A stretch of DNA of 64,000 nt from Clarkia xantiana subsp. parviflora (lineage: Eukaryota > Streptophyta > Magnoliopsida > Myrtales > Onagraceae): NCBI GenBank assembly GCA_036873135.1, contig JAPTYO010000005.1, positions 5,310,166 to 5,374,165 on the forward strand. The letters are read 5' to 3'. A model generated the notes under the pieces. It saw nothing but the letters and a program-made list of their open reading frames with translations, was not told the origin of the DNA and did not search any database. Every line of letters starts with the position of its first letter. The first letter of the stretch is position 1. This document shows positions 45,215-56,546 of the stretch, piece by piece. The position numbers and the translations under genes were made by a program.

Positions 45215-46415
45215 TTTATGCAAAACCTTCATCACGCCTCGTCTTAACAGAAGTAGTAATAGTACATTACGTAACGGATGGGTCTAAGGTCGCCACTACT
45301 AGCCCATTTCTTTTTATTGAAAAAAAAAACAGAAGTAGTCGAGATTATTTATTATGCATATGTTAGGTGTCATGGATATGCCGATATGAATATGAAGGTG
45401 GCAAGGTGCATCCAAATCCATTTCTTGCTGTTTGGACAAACTATAACTTAATAATATACATGTCACACATTTTATATTTTTCTGGAAAAGTATTCGTTAA
45501 ACTAAAATATTATATGACGTGTATCGGGAAAAATGTTTTACTACTAGTAATTTATTTATTTTTAAACCGATTCATATAATATTGATTATTTGATTGACTA
45601 ACCCTTTATATTGGAATAGTTGAATTGTCAAATGTTTTGGATCTGTCTTATCGATGACTCGAGGGAATTTTTTATCATAGTTTTTTATTTTTTGGATTAT
45701 TCTATCTCAATGTTAATTAAAATAAAATATGTGTCCAACTATCTTATAAAAATTAATTTATGGTTTAAACCATTTGGTACATTTTTATACCATACTTCAA
45801 CATTCTCCCAGTTAACTCAATATTTATCTCAGTTGGGCGTAATATAAGTTTTAACTAGGCAACTCTGTCTTAACTAACATTTTTTTCTTTTAAAACGGCA
45901 TCACTTATACTAAAATATAATTTGATATCATCTTAAGAATAAAATATACCTCTTAACTAATTATCAAATAAGTTTGAACTTATGAGCGAAAACATTCGCT
46001 ACTCTCTTATACCATACTTCAACGAGTCAAACATGTGAAACACGACGCTTTGTTTTGATCCAAGTTCAGGAGCAAGATTATAAAAAAAAAAAAAAAAAAC
46101 CTGTAATTTATCATCTACTCGTCCAGAATTTGATGATAGAGATTAGGATGACAATTGGTTGAAACTCACGGTTTTAAACCATATTCATATTTGTACAAAA
46201 TTATTTTCATGCAATCCATATATGCTCCATATGTTTATGTGAAAATTTATGAATCACATATACCCACACCACAACACAACGCAATATGAACTACCTGGAT
46301 CTAAAATAAAATAAAAATCATATTGATTCAAAAAAATTTAAAATACGCCAATCTACCCAAATAGGTGTAAAATAGCATCAATTTTTAAATTATTAAACTA
46401 CTACTAGCGAATTCC
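45215..46415. other. AT-rich stretch, nothing recognised
   Basis: No gene, LTR or clear MITE was seen. There is an A run at 46081-46098. The short open frames here lack any family motif. Confidence 0.5.
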
Positions 46416-46505
46416 TCTATTGGAGCCAAGAGGCTCTATCGAGCCCTCTATAGCTCAGGCCAAAGCTCCCAGTGGGGGCTCTGGTCGAGCCAGAAGGCGT
46501 TGATT
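46416..46505. repeat. GAGCC-rich repeat fragment
   Basis: Words such as GGAGCCAAGAGGCTC and GGGGGCTCTGG form short inverted repeats, as in intron 8 of the synthase gene (8860-9060). Confidence 0.4.
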
Positions 46506-46584
46506 TTTGGAAACGTAAGGAAACCCTTGAATGGGAAAGCAAAGAAAATTTAGAGAGAAAAGGGAAAAGCTCAGACATGCGGGT

Positions 46585-48089
46585 TCAGGTTGATTCCTTT
46601 AAGTGACAACCTGTCACTCTAATAACACTAATAAAGGGGATCACCGAAATAATTCGGTAGTCAACCCCGAGTTTATAATGAAGGAAAAAAAGGTCCACAA
46701 AGAAACTAAGACAACAAAAACGGAAATACAAAATAACACCCATAACAACTCCAAACTTGCAACACAAGTCCCCAACTTCAATACTCCTCAAGTTGGAGCA
46801 TCTTCATTAGCTTCATCACCCAATCTCCTTGTGTTCTAAAAAATGTTCTTCATTCCCAAATCTTTGTACGAACATCAACAGGTTGACTCTGAGTTTTAAT
46901 ATGTTTAGTAACAATCTCACCCGTAACTAACCTTTCACGAACAGGATGACAATCCAAATAAATATATTTAATTCTCTTATGAAACATTGTGTTAGAAACT
47001 ATTTGGATAGCTGCCTTGCTATCACAATGTAAAATGCAATTTTTCTTTTGAATAAAAGTCAATTCTTTCAATAGAGATCTAAGCCAGACTATTTCATTAG
47101 TAACTATGCACATGCTACGATATTCAGTCTCAGCTGAAGACAATGAGACATTATCTTGTTGCTTTTCCTTTCGGGATATGAGAGACATACCCAACTTGAC
47201 ACAATATCCTGTTACAGACCTTCCAGTCTTAACGCAACTCCCCTAATCTGAGTCACAATACGCAACAAGCTCATGAATAGAATTTGCAGATAACAGAATT
47301 TCATTACCTGGTTCATTGCGTATATAAAGAATAATCTTGAGGGCTGAATCAAGATGAGATCTCTTTGGACACTGCACAAACCAGCTAAGATACAGAACAG
47401 AATAACTGATAAAAGGCCTTGTAACTGTAAGGTATAGCAGCTTTCCTATCAGTCTCCTGTAACTGGTGACATCATCTAAGATAGGGTCAACAAAATTCAA
47501 CTTGAGAAACTTATCATACTTCAAACCGGTCAATTTCAGATTAGCATCCATAGGGGTACGAGCAACCTTACTACCAGATAGACCAGCTTCAGAAACAAGT
47601 TCTAAAGCATACTTTATTTGGCATAAAAAAATCCCCTTATTGGTTCTAGCAACTTCAATACCTAAAAAGAACCTCGAATCACCTATGCCTTTCATTTTAA
47701 AACTTCTTTCAAGTAGTGCTTTCAATTCACTAATCAAGTCATAACTATTCCCAGCAATTAGGAGGTCATGAACATACGCCAATAGAATGACTATGTTACT
47801 TCCCTTCCTTTTTATAAAAAGAGAGTACTCTAACTTAGACTGTGAATATCCTCAGAAATCAAGGTGTCTATTACTTTAAATTCCATTATCTTTAAACTTT
47901 CTTTAATCCATATAGGAATTTGCGCAATCGACAAACCAAATTACCCCCCCCCCCCCTCTCACGATTGCCAAATCCTAGAGGGATTTGCATATAAACTTCT
48001 TTATCAAGATCACCTTACAAAAAAGCATTGTGAACATCCATCTAAAATAAGGGCTAGGCAGAAATAGAAGCAAGAGCAAAGATAGTTCT
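46585..48089 (-). pseudogene. Truncated Copia pol (RT and RNase H) with possible 3' LTR start
   Basis: On the minus strand: DVHNAFLQGDLDKEVYM near 48000, LLAYVHDLLIAGNS near 47780 (YVHD where YVDD is expected, so catalytically dead), FFLGIEVARTNKGIFLCQ, VTRPFISYSVLYLS, a stop at 47243, then RNase H with VSLSSAETEYRSM and HCDSKAAIQI. The stretch CAACTTGAGGAG near 46790 looks like the purine tract before a 3' LTR. The 5' part is cut off by the LTR at 48090. Confidence 0.82.
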
Positions 48090-49251
48090 TGTTGGCATTT
48101 AGTGTAAATGGGTCGCCGTAATAGGAGCCCACTAATATAAGCCCAACATGCTAAGTCCAATTTAGGGTATGACACATAGGGAATTTTAGGTTAGAGCGAA
48201 ATCCCTATGGGCCATGCACGACCCATGAGGGATTGGACCTATAAGTCTAGCCGAAACATACATAAACCCTGGGAGTGTTTTGCTTACCTCCTCTTATAAA
48301 TAAGAGGTGTTAAAGATTTCTTTGAGTTGGTCACTCTCTCTCTCTCTTTACTTGTCAAAAAAGAAATCCCCCTATACCTATATATTATAGGTTCGGCAGA
48401 GACCTCACATCACACCAAGTAGGTGCCGAATTGTGTGATACAATTCACCCAAGAGATCCATCCAGCGACCGGATTGAAGAGGCTTTGCTGTGGAGGCCAT
48501 TGCCTAAGTATTTCTCCTTAACTAGAGTTTCGTAGGACACCGGCCAGCAGACCGTGAACTCCCTCACGTCCTTGGGCTATGGGTCACGAAATAGGTATGT
48601 GCACCTTTTCTGCTGTAGTTTGATATGTACTTATTTATCCCTAGAATCCAATAGTGGTATCAGAGCATGTGTATGTTGTTCATGAATTTTTAATATAAAC
48701 GTGATTTTTATCCAAATCAGACTTTTGATTATTGATCGAGGTAAAATTTGATCTTAAAATTTTCCACAAAACCCTAGGGGCCGCGGCATAGCCGTGGCGG
48801 CCATGGCCGAGCCACCCACAGCGTTGGCCTCCCACGGCGGGGCAGAACCTTGTTCAGCTAGGCTTAGTTTTTGCGACGTCAAATCGTGACATTAAATACC
48901 AATATGTTATTTACATATTTTTAGGGATATATATATATTTGGTGATATATTAGTTACCTTAAAAGATTGAGAAAATATATTTGCTGATGAATTTTATACT
49001 TAATATAGAATCAAATTAGTTATAGATATATATTGCGCATTAATTATCTATGGGATAATATCTTTTATATTTAATATTACGTGACGGCTAAGCTAAGTTT
49101 TTAGTGGATTTTAAAACCCTACTTAGCCACCAAGTAATATGGTTCGGCCAAACCCTAGGGTTACGGACCGGAACTGTTGGGACCTAGAGTGGACAAAGAG
49201 TCGGGTCCTGGTAAATGCTCTTCGGGTTGCCGAGGTAGCGGATCTTCGCAC
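48090..49251 (+). mobile_element. Copia 5' LTR with primer site and leader, cut by the next LTR
   Basis: The LTR 48090-48653 starts TGTTGGCATTTAGTG and ends ATCCAATA, followed by the primer site TGGTATCAGAGCATG. It resembles the LTR at 3807-4261. The leader (48670-49251) includes a GC-rich patch at 48780-48850. It is interrupted at 49252 by an LTR of the sister family. No gag follows. Confidence 0.75.
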
Positions 49252-49853
49252 TGTAAGCATATGATGATGGGCGCCGTAATTGGTAACCCATAATATGTAT
49301 AGTTTACCTAAGGAAATTAGGTACATGTCACATTAGGGTAATTGGGCTAGATCCAAGTCCCAATTGACATGAGAGGCCCAAAATTGGGCCTCCCTACGCA
49401 TAGTGGCCGGCCGAAATATTGGAGTGGGTAAAGTGGACTTTTGTCTACTTTGCTCCAATAAATACATGGTGTTAGGGGATTTTTAGGTTTAATCACAATT
49501 TCCTCATTAAAGTGTTTTAGAGAGAAAACCTCTCCACCCCACACAAGGGTTTCAGCCGAACCACTCCCACCAAAGGGTGTGCCAATTTGCTTTCTAGCAA
49601 ACATTCCAGAGATCTGTCCCCTTGCCAAGAATCGATCAGAGGCTTTGCTGTGGAGAACATACCACGTAGGACTTCCTTAACCAGAACCTACGGGTGCCGA
49701 CCGGAGGATCGTGAACTCCCTGCAGGAAGGATCTTGGGACTACTGACATTGTTTGAGGTATGTGCGAATCTTCCGCTGCGTAATTCGATTACTAGCATGT
49801 ACTACGATTTAATGTCCGTAGTGATTACTCTCGTAATCTAACAGTGGTATCAG
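49252..49853 (+). mobile_element. LTR and primer site of a gag-only Copia unit
   Basis: Starts TGTAAGCATATGATG and ends AATCTAACA, followed by TGGTATCAGAGCC. The internal leader runs 49854-52514, interrupted by a MITE, then gag. The leader has (AT)n runs and a patch at 50650-50960 rich in ACCGAACCGG. Confidence 0.82.
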
Positions 49854-51898
49854 AGCCTGTGTTAGGAGTTCACGAGTTTTATAAATTGGTGTTCTTGAAA
49901 GTTTTAAAATTTTTGGACCGAAATTTTAAAAAGTAGGATTTTAAAATTTCGAATTTTTATGTTTAGGGTGGTCCGAAATTTTCATGATGTTCTTGGTTAA
50001 TTTGATGTTCATGATCTTCAAGAAAAGGGTGACATTTATCAAAATCAAACATTGGGTTGTAGATCTTATTAAAATCTGATCTTAAAATTAGACCACTTGT
50101 TCCCAATTTTTTGTTAGTGCCTAAAATTTTAGGTAAAATTTTTGATTTCTTGGTCCCCAAGCAAACAAAATTCCGGCCAAAACTATCAGTAATATTGTTT
50201 ACCATATGTTAATTTTAAACTAGGTAATAATATATCTATAATTGGGAACATTATGATAGATTCACATTAATATATATGTATATATATATATATAACTATC
50301 AATATATCTAAATATTTAAATAGGTTAAAGATATTATCGATAGATTTTAGTTACCTAAAAGATTGAGAAAATAGTATATTTGTTTCCCTATTTAAGATAT
50401 TGACAATAAATAAAATATATATATTTATATGTATGTGCCAAATTTTACATATATATATATATATTGTTTGATTGATTTAATCTTAAAGATAGAATCTTGG
50501 CAATAAATATATATATATTGGCCGAAATATATATATTTAATATTGGAAATTATTTTATATAGTTAATGTTACTTGGTGCTAAGTTAAATATTTTTTGGAC
50601 TTTAAAACCCTACTTGGGCCACAAGTAAACATTTCAGCCCAACCTTTTATATTTTAATTATTGGTCCGGTCCAATATGTCAAACCTGGACGAATTTAAAT
50701 CGAACCGGGCTTTCTCAATTGGTTCGACCTAATCGAGTCGGGTCGGACCAGGGTAACTAAGTGGATCTAACTAAATCAGTTTTGTGTATTGAACCGAACC
50801 CTATTTTACTGGACCGGTTCGGACCGAACCAAATTTAAAAATAAAAACCGAACCGAACCGGTTTAAACCGAAACGGACTCGAACCGGATTTTCTAGACCG
50901 AACCGAACCGGACCAACTCGGCTTGAAATTGACTGAACCGAACCGTATTTTTTTTTTAAACTGATTTCAATTCAATTAAAATAGGGAGGTCAAGTTTTAA
51001 AATCCAAATGTTTTGAACGTTAAAAGGCCTACACAGTGCTCAATGTTTGCTAACATTTATGCCTTGTTTCGATTATGGGGATGGATCTCGGAGATATATG
51101 TTTTTGGGACTGGTCATAATTAGTGGGCTGAATTGCAATTGTTTATTATTAAATAAATATATTAATGCATGATCAGAAATGTTGTCTTGACAGAGTCAAG
51201 CTAGCTGGATATTGCATATTGTGCGCACTAGGATAGACATGCTGTGATGGTTGAAAATGCCTAGGATTCATGTCTAGAATGTTGCGTGATTGAATATAAA
51301 CATGAATTGCAAATCATCACCTAATGTTTTAAATTATTTTAAAATCGAAAACTAGTCGCCAAATATGTATGATTGTTGTAGAATTTTCATGTTTGACATG
51401 TATGCTAGAATGTTGAGGATGTAGTTGCATTTGATAATTTACATGGAAGTAGAATTATGTATCCAAGCATGAGTTCCTCGGAACATTAGGCGCATGACGC
51501 GTAAGCATGAATGTAGTTTGTATGATGAATTTTACTGGCATATGATAATTTGCATGTATAAGTAGAATTTTATATGCATGAGTGAATTCGTCATAATATT
51601 TTTCCAAAATAAAAAGGGCTTTGGAAAGCCCAGATCGGGTATGCTTGTTTTAAAATTCTTGTTTCGGTAATTTGCGATTAAAACCGTTTTAAAAGACTGA
51701 TATATTGGATTGAAAACGACGTAATGTGAACTCTTTCACAGCCGTCTTCCATTGGTTTACTAGTGGTCGGTTGGTTTGATGACTGGGGAATCATTATTTT
51801 TCGGATTGAATCTTAATAGATATCTGGTGTATGCAATTCTTTCTAAAAATGTTATTGTCTCCCTGATTTTGCATAATCATCGATGTGTTAGTCATGGC

Positions 51899-52511
51899 TA
51901 GGGATGGCAACGGGTCTCGGGGCCCCGCTGACCTGCGGGGCCCCGACCCTGTTTTGACCCGCCGACCTGCCGACCCGCCGACCCGCTGGTCACGGGTCGG
52001 GGCGGGTCCGGGTCTAGAGACCCGGGGCCCCGTAGACCCGCCCCGAAATGCATATATATATAATATATATTTTTTTAATTTTTTTTTATATTAATATGAT
52101 CTAACATTTACTAAACAATATGGTTAATATAGTACCTATAAATAACATGGACCAAATTACAAATAAATGTATAGTTAGATTATTAGGATTTGTTAATTTG
52201 GTGTTTGGATTTGAATTTGTATTTGTAATGAATTTGATGTGTTTGTTGTTTATATTTGATTGGTGTTAGATTTATGTTTTGAATTTATATATAATGTAAT
52301 ATTTTGACAAAAAAATTGTATTAATATTGAAAAGTGAAAAAAAAAAAAAAATGTTCACATGACGGGGCGGGTCGGGACCCCGCGGGATTGTTGACCCGAC
52401 CCGACCCCATCCGGAAGGTCCATTTGGCCGGGGCCGGGTCAGCCAGGCCTACCCGCGGGGCGAGTCCGGGGCTGCGAAAACCCGCCCCGACCCGCCCCGT
52501 TGCCATCCCTA
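51899..52511. mobile_element. hAT-type MITE with long GC-rich inverted ends
   Basis: The ends TAGGGATGGCAACGGG and CCCCGTTGCCATCCCTA are inverted. The exact 8-bp duplication GTCATGGC flanks it (51891-51898 and 52512-52519), the hAT size. The terminal ~100 bp on each side are packed with GACCCG/CGGGTC words; the middle is AT-rich. No coding frame. It split the leader just before the gag ATG at 52515, and the duplication restores that ATG context. Confidence 0.9.
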
Positions 52512-52514
52512 GTC

Positions 52515-53141
52515 ATGGCTACGATCAACAATGTAATCTCCCAAATGAATAAGGGAGTGATATTGAACAGCAACAATTGTAAGATCTGGAATAAGCGCGC
52601 GATGATGGTAATTACTAAAATGAGAGGATTGGAGCATTTGACTTCAAAGAAAGTCAGACCGGAGGGAGACCTCCCGGACGAACTGAAGAAATTCCATGAT
52701 GAATGGATGCAAATGACCAGGAAATTCGTTATGCATTGTTGTCACTGCTTAAGGATGACATACTCTATGGATATGAACACTATGAGTCTGCCATAGACCT
52801 GTGGGACGGTCTTACGGCAGGGTTTGGTGTTTACACCACAACCTAGAAGCAGTCGTTAAACAGCGCTTTAGACTCGTACAAAATGAATTCCAAGCACACA
52901 ATGAAAGAGAACATTAGACATATGTCTAACATGCTTGCTGAACTCGATGAGGTAGGAGAAATCCTGACCGACGAACAAAAGGTCCAATGCGTGATCCGAT
53001 CCTTGCCTGACTCTCGGAACAGCATGAAAATGCACCTTACCCATGCCACTCAACTCGATGACCTCGAGAAAGTGCGAGTCCATCTCGAGCTGGAAGAGGA
53101 TTGTCTCAAGGCTGAAAAGCCGAGAGTCGAAATGCATCTCG
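52515..53141 (+). pseudogene. Copia Gag, truncated by an LTR
   Basis: Begins MATINNVISQMNKGVILNSN and continues into the UBN2-like region (KKFHDEWMQMTRKF), breaks by frameshift near 52790, then resumes (SALDSYKMNSKHTMKENIRH, LAELDEVGEILTDEQKVQCV, ATQLDDLEKVRVHLELEED). It stops abruptly at the LTR at 53142, with no knuckle, protease or purine tract. The gag at 59557 is a sister copy. Confidence 0.8.
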
Positions 53142-53478
53142 TGTTAGCATAAGGTGATAGGGCGCCGTAATTGGTAGCCCGTTATTATGTATGTGTTACC
53201 TAAGACAATTGGGTAAATAAAAAATTAGGGTAATTTGGCTAGACCCAAACCCCAATTGACATGAGAGGCAAAAAATTGGGCCTCCCACATACTAGGTCCG
53301 GCCGAATTGTTTAATGGAGGGCAAAGTGGACTTTTTTCCACTTTGCTCCTCCTATATAAAGGGGACTGTTAGGTGTTTTTTCATTAGTCATTAAAAACTC
53401 CACATTAGAGTGACTTAGGGAGAAAATCCCTCTTCCCCTTTTTCCTAGTTTGGCCGAACCATACTCAACACCCCAATA
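53142..53478 (+). mobile_element. Partial Copia LTR joined directly to gag
   Basis: Starts TGTTAGCATAAGGTG and matches the first ~340 bp of the LTRs at 49252 and 60142, then ends near a plastid-derived fragment. No purine tract precedes it. Confidence 0.75.
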
Positions 53479-53481
53479 AGT

Positions 53482-53643
53482 TATTGGGCGTTCTTTTAAT
53501 GGTTTCAGTACCTTCCGGATTATTAACAATACCTTTTTTCTACCTTTTTTTTAGAATGTTAATATTCAAAATCCATTTCGTCCAGTAGGGACAACGGTCT
53601 TTTTGATTGGTATTGTAGTAGCCATTTGGTTGGGTATCAGCAT
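53482..53643 (+). pseudogene. petD: Plastid petD fragment in the nucleus (NUPT)
   Basis: In one frame it reads KLLGVLLMVSVPSGLLTIPF. After a small T-rich insertion and frameshift it reads LEN(V)N.QNPFRPVGTTVFLIG and VVAIWLGI. This is the C-terminal part of cytochrome b6-f subunit IV, whose known sequence there is LLGVLLMVSVPxGLL...NPFRRPVATTVFLIGT. Only ~50 residues remain and the last dozen residues of the protein are lost, so it is a nuclear relic and not a gene. Confidence 0.75.
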
Positions 53644-53981
53644 AAGACATAAACATATGTATGGTGTTATATAATCAGAGTTAGGATTTTGTACCCCATG
53701 TTGTCCTTTCAATCTTGAAGGGAGGAAAGTTGTGTGTGGTCTTGAGTCGTGTATTGTGACGTATACCACTATGCTGATGCCCCCTTGCTCTTGGGGTGTT
53801 ATCACAATTGTCTCACTGACAGAGTGCCGGTCTTGACATTGTATTAAATTGGTCATATGACCACTCTTGGTAGATAGCTTAGCCGTGCCCCTCTTGGTTG
53901 CCTCAAGGAATGGCGTTGCCTCTATAACATGGTTCATGGAGGACCCTTTGTTTGTTGATGCCTAAATATAACTTTTTTTTT

Positions 53982-54354
53982 GCAAGACGCTACTTGCGTT
54001 GTAATGCCACATTTTGTGACCGTGTATCCGATGCCTCGAGATAATGTTGTTGGCAAGACGCTACTTGCAATTTTGTTGCGTTTTAAGCCGCTTACTCAAT
54101 GCCTTGAGATAGCGTTGTGGCAAGACGCTACTTGCAATCCTAGTATGCTATTGTTAGTGCGTTTTACCACCCTTGGTAGCCCAAGATGTGGCGTTGGTGC
54201 AAGACGCTTACTTGCTATGGTGCCATTCGTTTTTTCATTATATGAAAATTTATTGGCTTATCCGAAGCAAGGTCACGACAGTACCGACACCGCCGTAGGA
54301 GTGTGTCCGTTACTTGATTTCCTCAAGCTTACGTTTCGGCAAGACGCGAATCGC
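53982..54354. repeat. ~70-bp periodic repeat centred on GCAAGACGCTACTTGC
   Basis: The hairpin word GCAAGACGCTACTTGC stands at 53982, 54053 and 54120, with changed forms at 54199 (GCAAGACGCTTACTTGC) and 54339 (GCAAGACGCGAATCGC). Spacings are 71, 67, 79 and 140. Between them are diverged copies of ATGCC(T/C)(C/T)GAGATA. It lies in the noncoding part downstream of the second gag of the gypsy element. Confidence 0.8.
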
Positions 54355-54456
54355 ATGATACTCAGCGTTTTAGGGCGTGTAGGCGTCACCTTGTTATCAT
54401 AAGGGTTGCCTCTTCATCAGTATAGCCAGCGGTCGCGGAAAATAACTATCTGTGGT

Positions 54457-54792
54457 AATATCGCTGCTCCCTAAGAGACTGGACATAGCGATATTCAAAA
54501 TATCTCCTTAGAGTTAGCTCCTAAGGGTTGGAGGCAATCACATCACATAAGTGCCTGTGCCGCCGAAGTATCTGGGATGGTACCTGGTTTTTACTTCCCA
54601 GGTACCTGGTGTTATCAAATCAATTGACCTTAGCTCTAAGGTAATGTGAACGTGATAATGGTCTCTGCCAGTCACGTCACTTTGTATCAGTACCATAAGG
54701 TACAACAACTAGTAACTTGGTGTTGGTTCCAAGTGGTTGCTTTGAGTAGTTCCCTAAGGCACAACTATCATGGTGTTAGTGTCAACCATGAT
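54457..54792. repeat. Hairpin cluster with differing, paired stems
   Basis: Stems seen: AATATCGCT/AGCGATATT (54457-54495), GGTACCTGG/CCAGGTACC (54579-54606), a bulged GTGAACGTGA/TCACGTCAC (54646-54680), ACTTGG/CCAAGT (54715-54734) and ATCATGGT/ACCATGAT (54767-54792). The last two are preceded by TAAGG(T/C)ACAAC and have similar loops (TGTTGGTT, GTTAGTGTCA). It continues the ~70-bp rhythm of the array to its left. Confidence 0.65.
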
Positions 54793-55082
54793 GCTTTAAA
54801 TAATACTGTCGGGCGATCAGCCCTGGACAGTGTGTTTGTTGTATCCTAACTTTGTGGATGCCTTTGGCATAGTATGCATCTCCTCCTTGGAGTTTTTCAA
54901 GAAACGTTTCCTGTCGCTTGAAATGAAAAAACACATCCATAAACATAATCATTCATAGTGCCTCCTATACGAAGTCCGAAGATCTTCGTTTTTGCATAGG
55001 TTCTTAGAAAATAAAAACACGAATTAAAGATAGTTCTTCCCAACACGGGAGCTTCGATTGCGGAAATTTAACATAAGGATAC

Positions 55083-55715
55083 TTAGAATCGATATGAAGG
55101 CGAGCTGCATTGGCTGTGCCAGTCCGCTCCTCTAGGAAGTGCTATGTAGTCGTTCAACCTTCCTTGTTGTACCAAGCACTCCACCTCGATTTGCAGTACG
55201 GTGCAATCATTCGTGTGATGCCCCCAGGTCTCGTGGTGTAGGCACCAATTTGTTATTCTGCTGCCGACGAAGGCTTGTTCCGTCCAACTCTGAGGGCGTA
55301 TGTACCACAAGTGCCTGTTGTGCAGTTCTTCAAGGCTTATCTTTAGCGGGGTTCCTACCATGGGGCTTGACTCATAGCTTGTAATGGCACCGTCCTCTTC
55401 TTGGGGGCCGCCGGTGTTTATCTCTTCCACTTCGTCCCTGTAAGTCCAAATCTCAAATGTTAGTGCGTCTGGCTCCTCCTTTTTCACCGTTTCTTCCTAC
55501 CAGATTTTCAGCTCCCTCATTGTTGAGATCGACATCATCCTTTTCCACTCCTCTGGGTTTTGCTTGAGTGATCCTTTCAAATTCCTGAAGAATGTTCTTA
55601 TGAATTCTCCTTTCTTCGCATAGGAGGAGGTGGCATGTCTCGCGAGGCGTTTAAAGTAACTCCTCGTTGTTTCTCCCGACATGTGGTGGATGTCATCCCA
55701 GTGGCGTATTCTCAT
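55083..55715 (-). pseudogene. Second Gag module with knuckle-like motif (gypsy element 2)
   Basis: Frame 55497-55715 reads DDIHHMSGETTRSYFKRLAR, then HATSSYAKKGEFIRTFFRNL, a Gag core like the one upstream (QETMASYYTRFNQ). Frame 55083-55487 carries WCLHHETWGHHTNDCTVLQI, then EVECLVQQGRLNDYI. A stop separates the two. This mirrors the gag2 and knuckle at 36111-36700. Confidence 0.75.
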
Positions 55716-55775
55716 GTGCTTGACAAGTTAACTTCTCGATCTCCTCGTGAGTCTCTTGAGGAAACTAAGGTTGTG

Positions 55776-56519
55776 TTATCTTGATGTTCGGATGACTCGA
55801 CACTCACTATATCCTGACGTTCGGATGACTCCCACCCTTCTACTACTTTCTTGTGTCGAGGTTCTTCTTATCGCTGTATCGCTCTCTGGCGTGGTCAATA
55901 GTAGTTTTTCCCCCAAACTTAGGGATTTTCTTCCAATCCATCTCTTAATTCCATTCCATTTTCTTCCCAACCAAGAAGTGTTTTGGTTCCTTGCCTGTGC
56001 CATCACCATGGTGACACTAAGGCCTTGTCTTTCCTTCCTTTTCATTGCATTCACATAACATTGTCTTGATGTCGATTGATCTCCGGGAACCTCTCCTACC
56101 CCATGTGGGGTGATGAACTTCAGTTTCTGGTGAGCTGTGGATGGCACCATTATGCTTGGGTTGATAGTTGTTCTGCCCAGTATGACGTTATAAGCGCCCA
56201 AACGTTCCACCACCACAAAGTTCACATTGAGGAGGAGTTGTGGCCATCCCTTTCCCAGCCTTAAGGGTAACATTATTGTTCCCAATGGATAGCTTGACGT
56301 TCCTGCGAAGCTCACCAACGGGAAGTCTACCGGAGTCAAGTCGGTTAGCTTCTTTCCCAAATCCTTGATTGCATCAAGATGGATGATGTCGGTTGAGCTC
56401 CCTCCATCTATTAGAATCCTCTTAACATCGAATCCGTTAATCTCTGCTGTCATCACCAGGGCGTCATCATGTGGAAACACTATGTGTTCCATATCTTTTT
56501 TCGAGAATTGGACGACCAT
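55776..56519 (-). CDS. Gypsy aspartic protease (element 2)
   Basis: 247 residues. VKRILIDGGSSTDIIHLDAI carries the catalytic DGG, followed by LGAYNVILGRTTINPSIMVP. The last third is a basic, low-complexity tail. It follows Gag after a ~27-base gap and precedes the second Gag. No RT follows. Confidence 0.8.
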   Translation of the reverse strand: MVVQFSKKDMEHIVFPHDDALVMTAEINGFDVKRILIDGGSSTDIIHLDAIKDLGKKLTDLTPVDFPLVSFAGTSSYPLGTIMLPLRLGKGWPQLLLNVNFVVVERLGAYNVILGRTTINPSIMVPSTAHQKLKFITPHGVGEVPGDQSTSRQCYVNAMKRKERQGLSVTMVMAQARNQNTSWLGRKWNGIKRWIGRKSLSLGEKLLLTTPESDTAIRRTSTQESSRRVGVIRTSGYSECRVIRTSR

Positions 56520-56546
56520 GTCATCCTCCTCCCGGGGACGCTTTCC

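Noticed and set aside
53982..54354. Regular repeats that might suggest a CRISPR array
   Set aside because: The repeats are short, diverged and uneven, there are no cas genes, and this is plant nuclear DNA.
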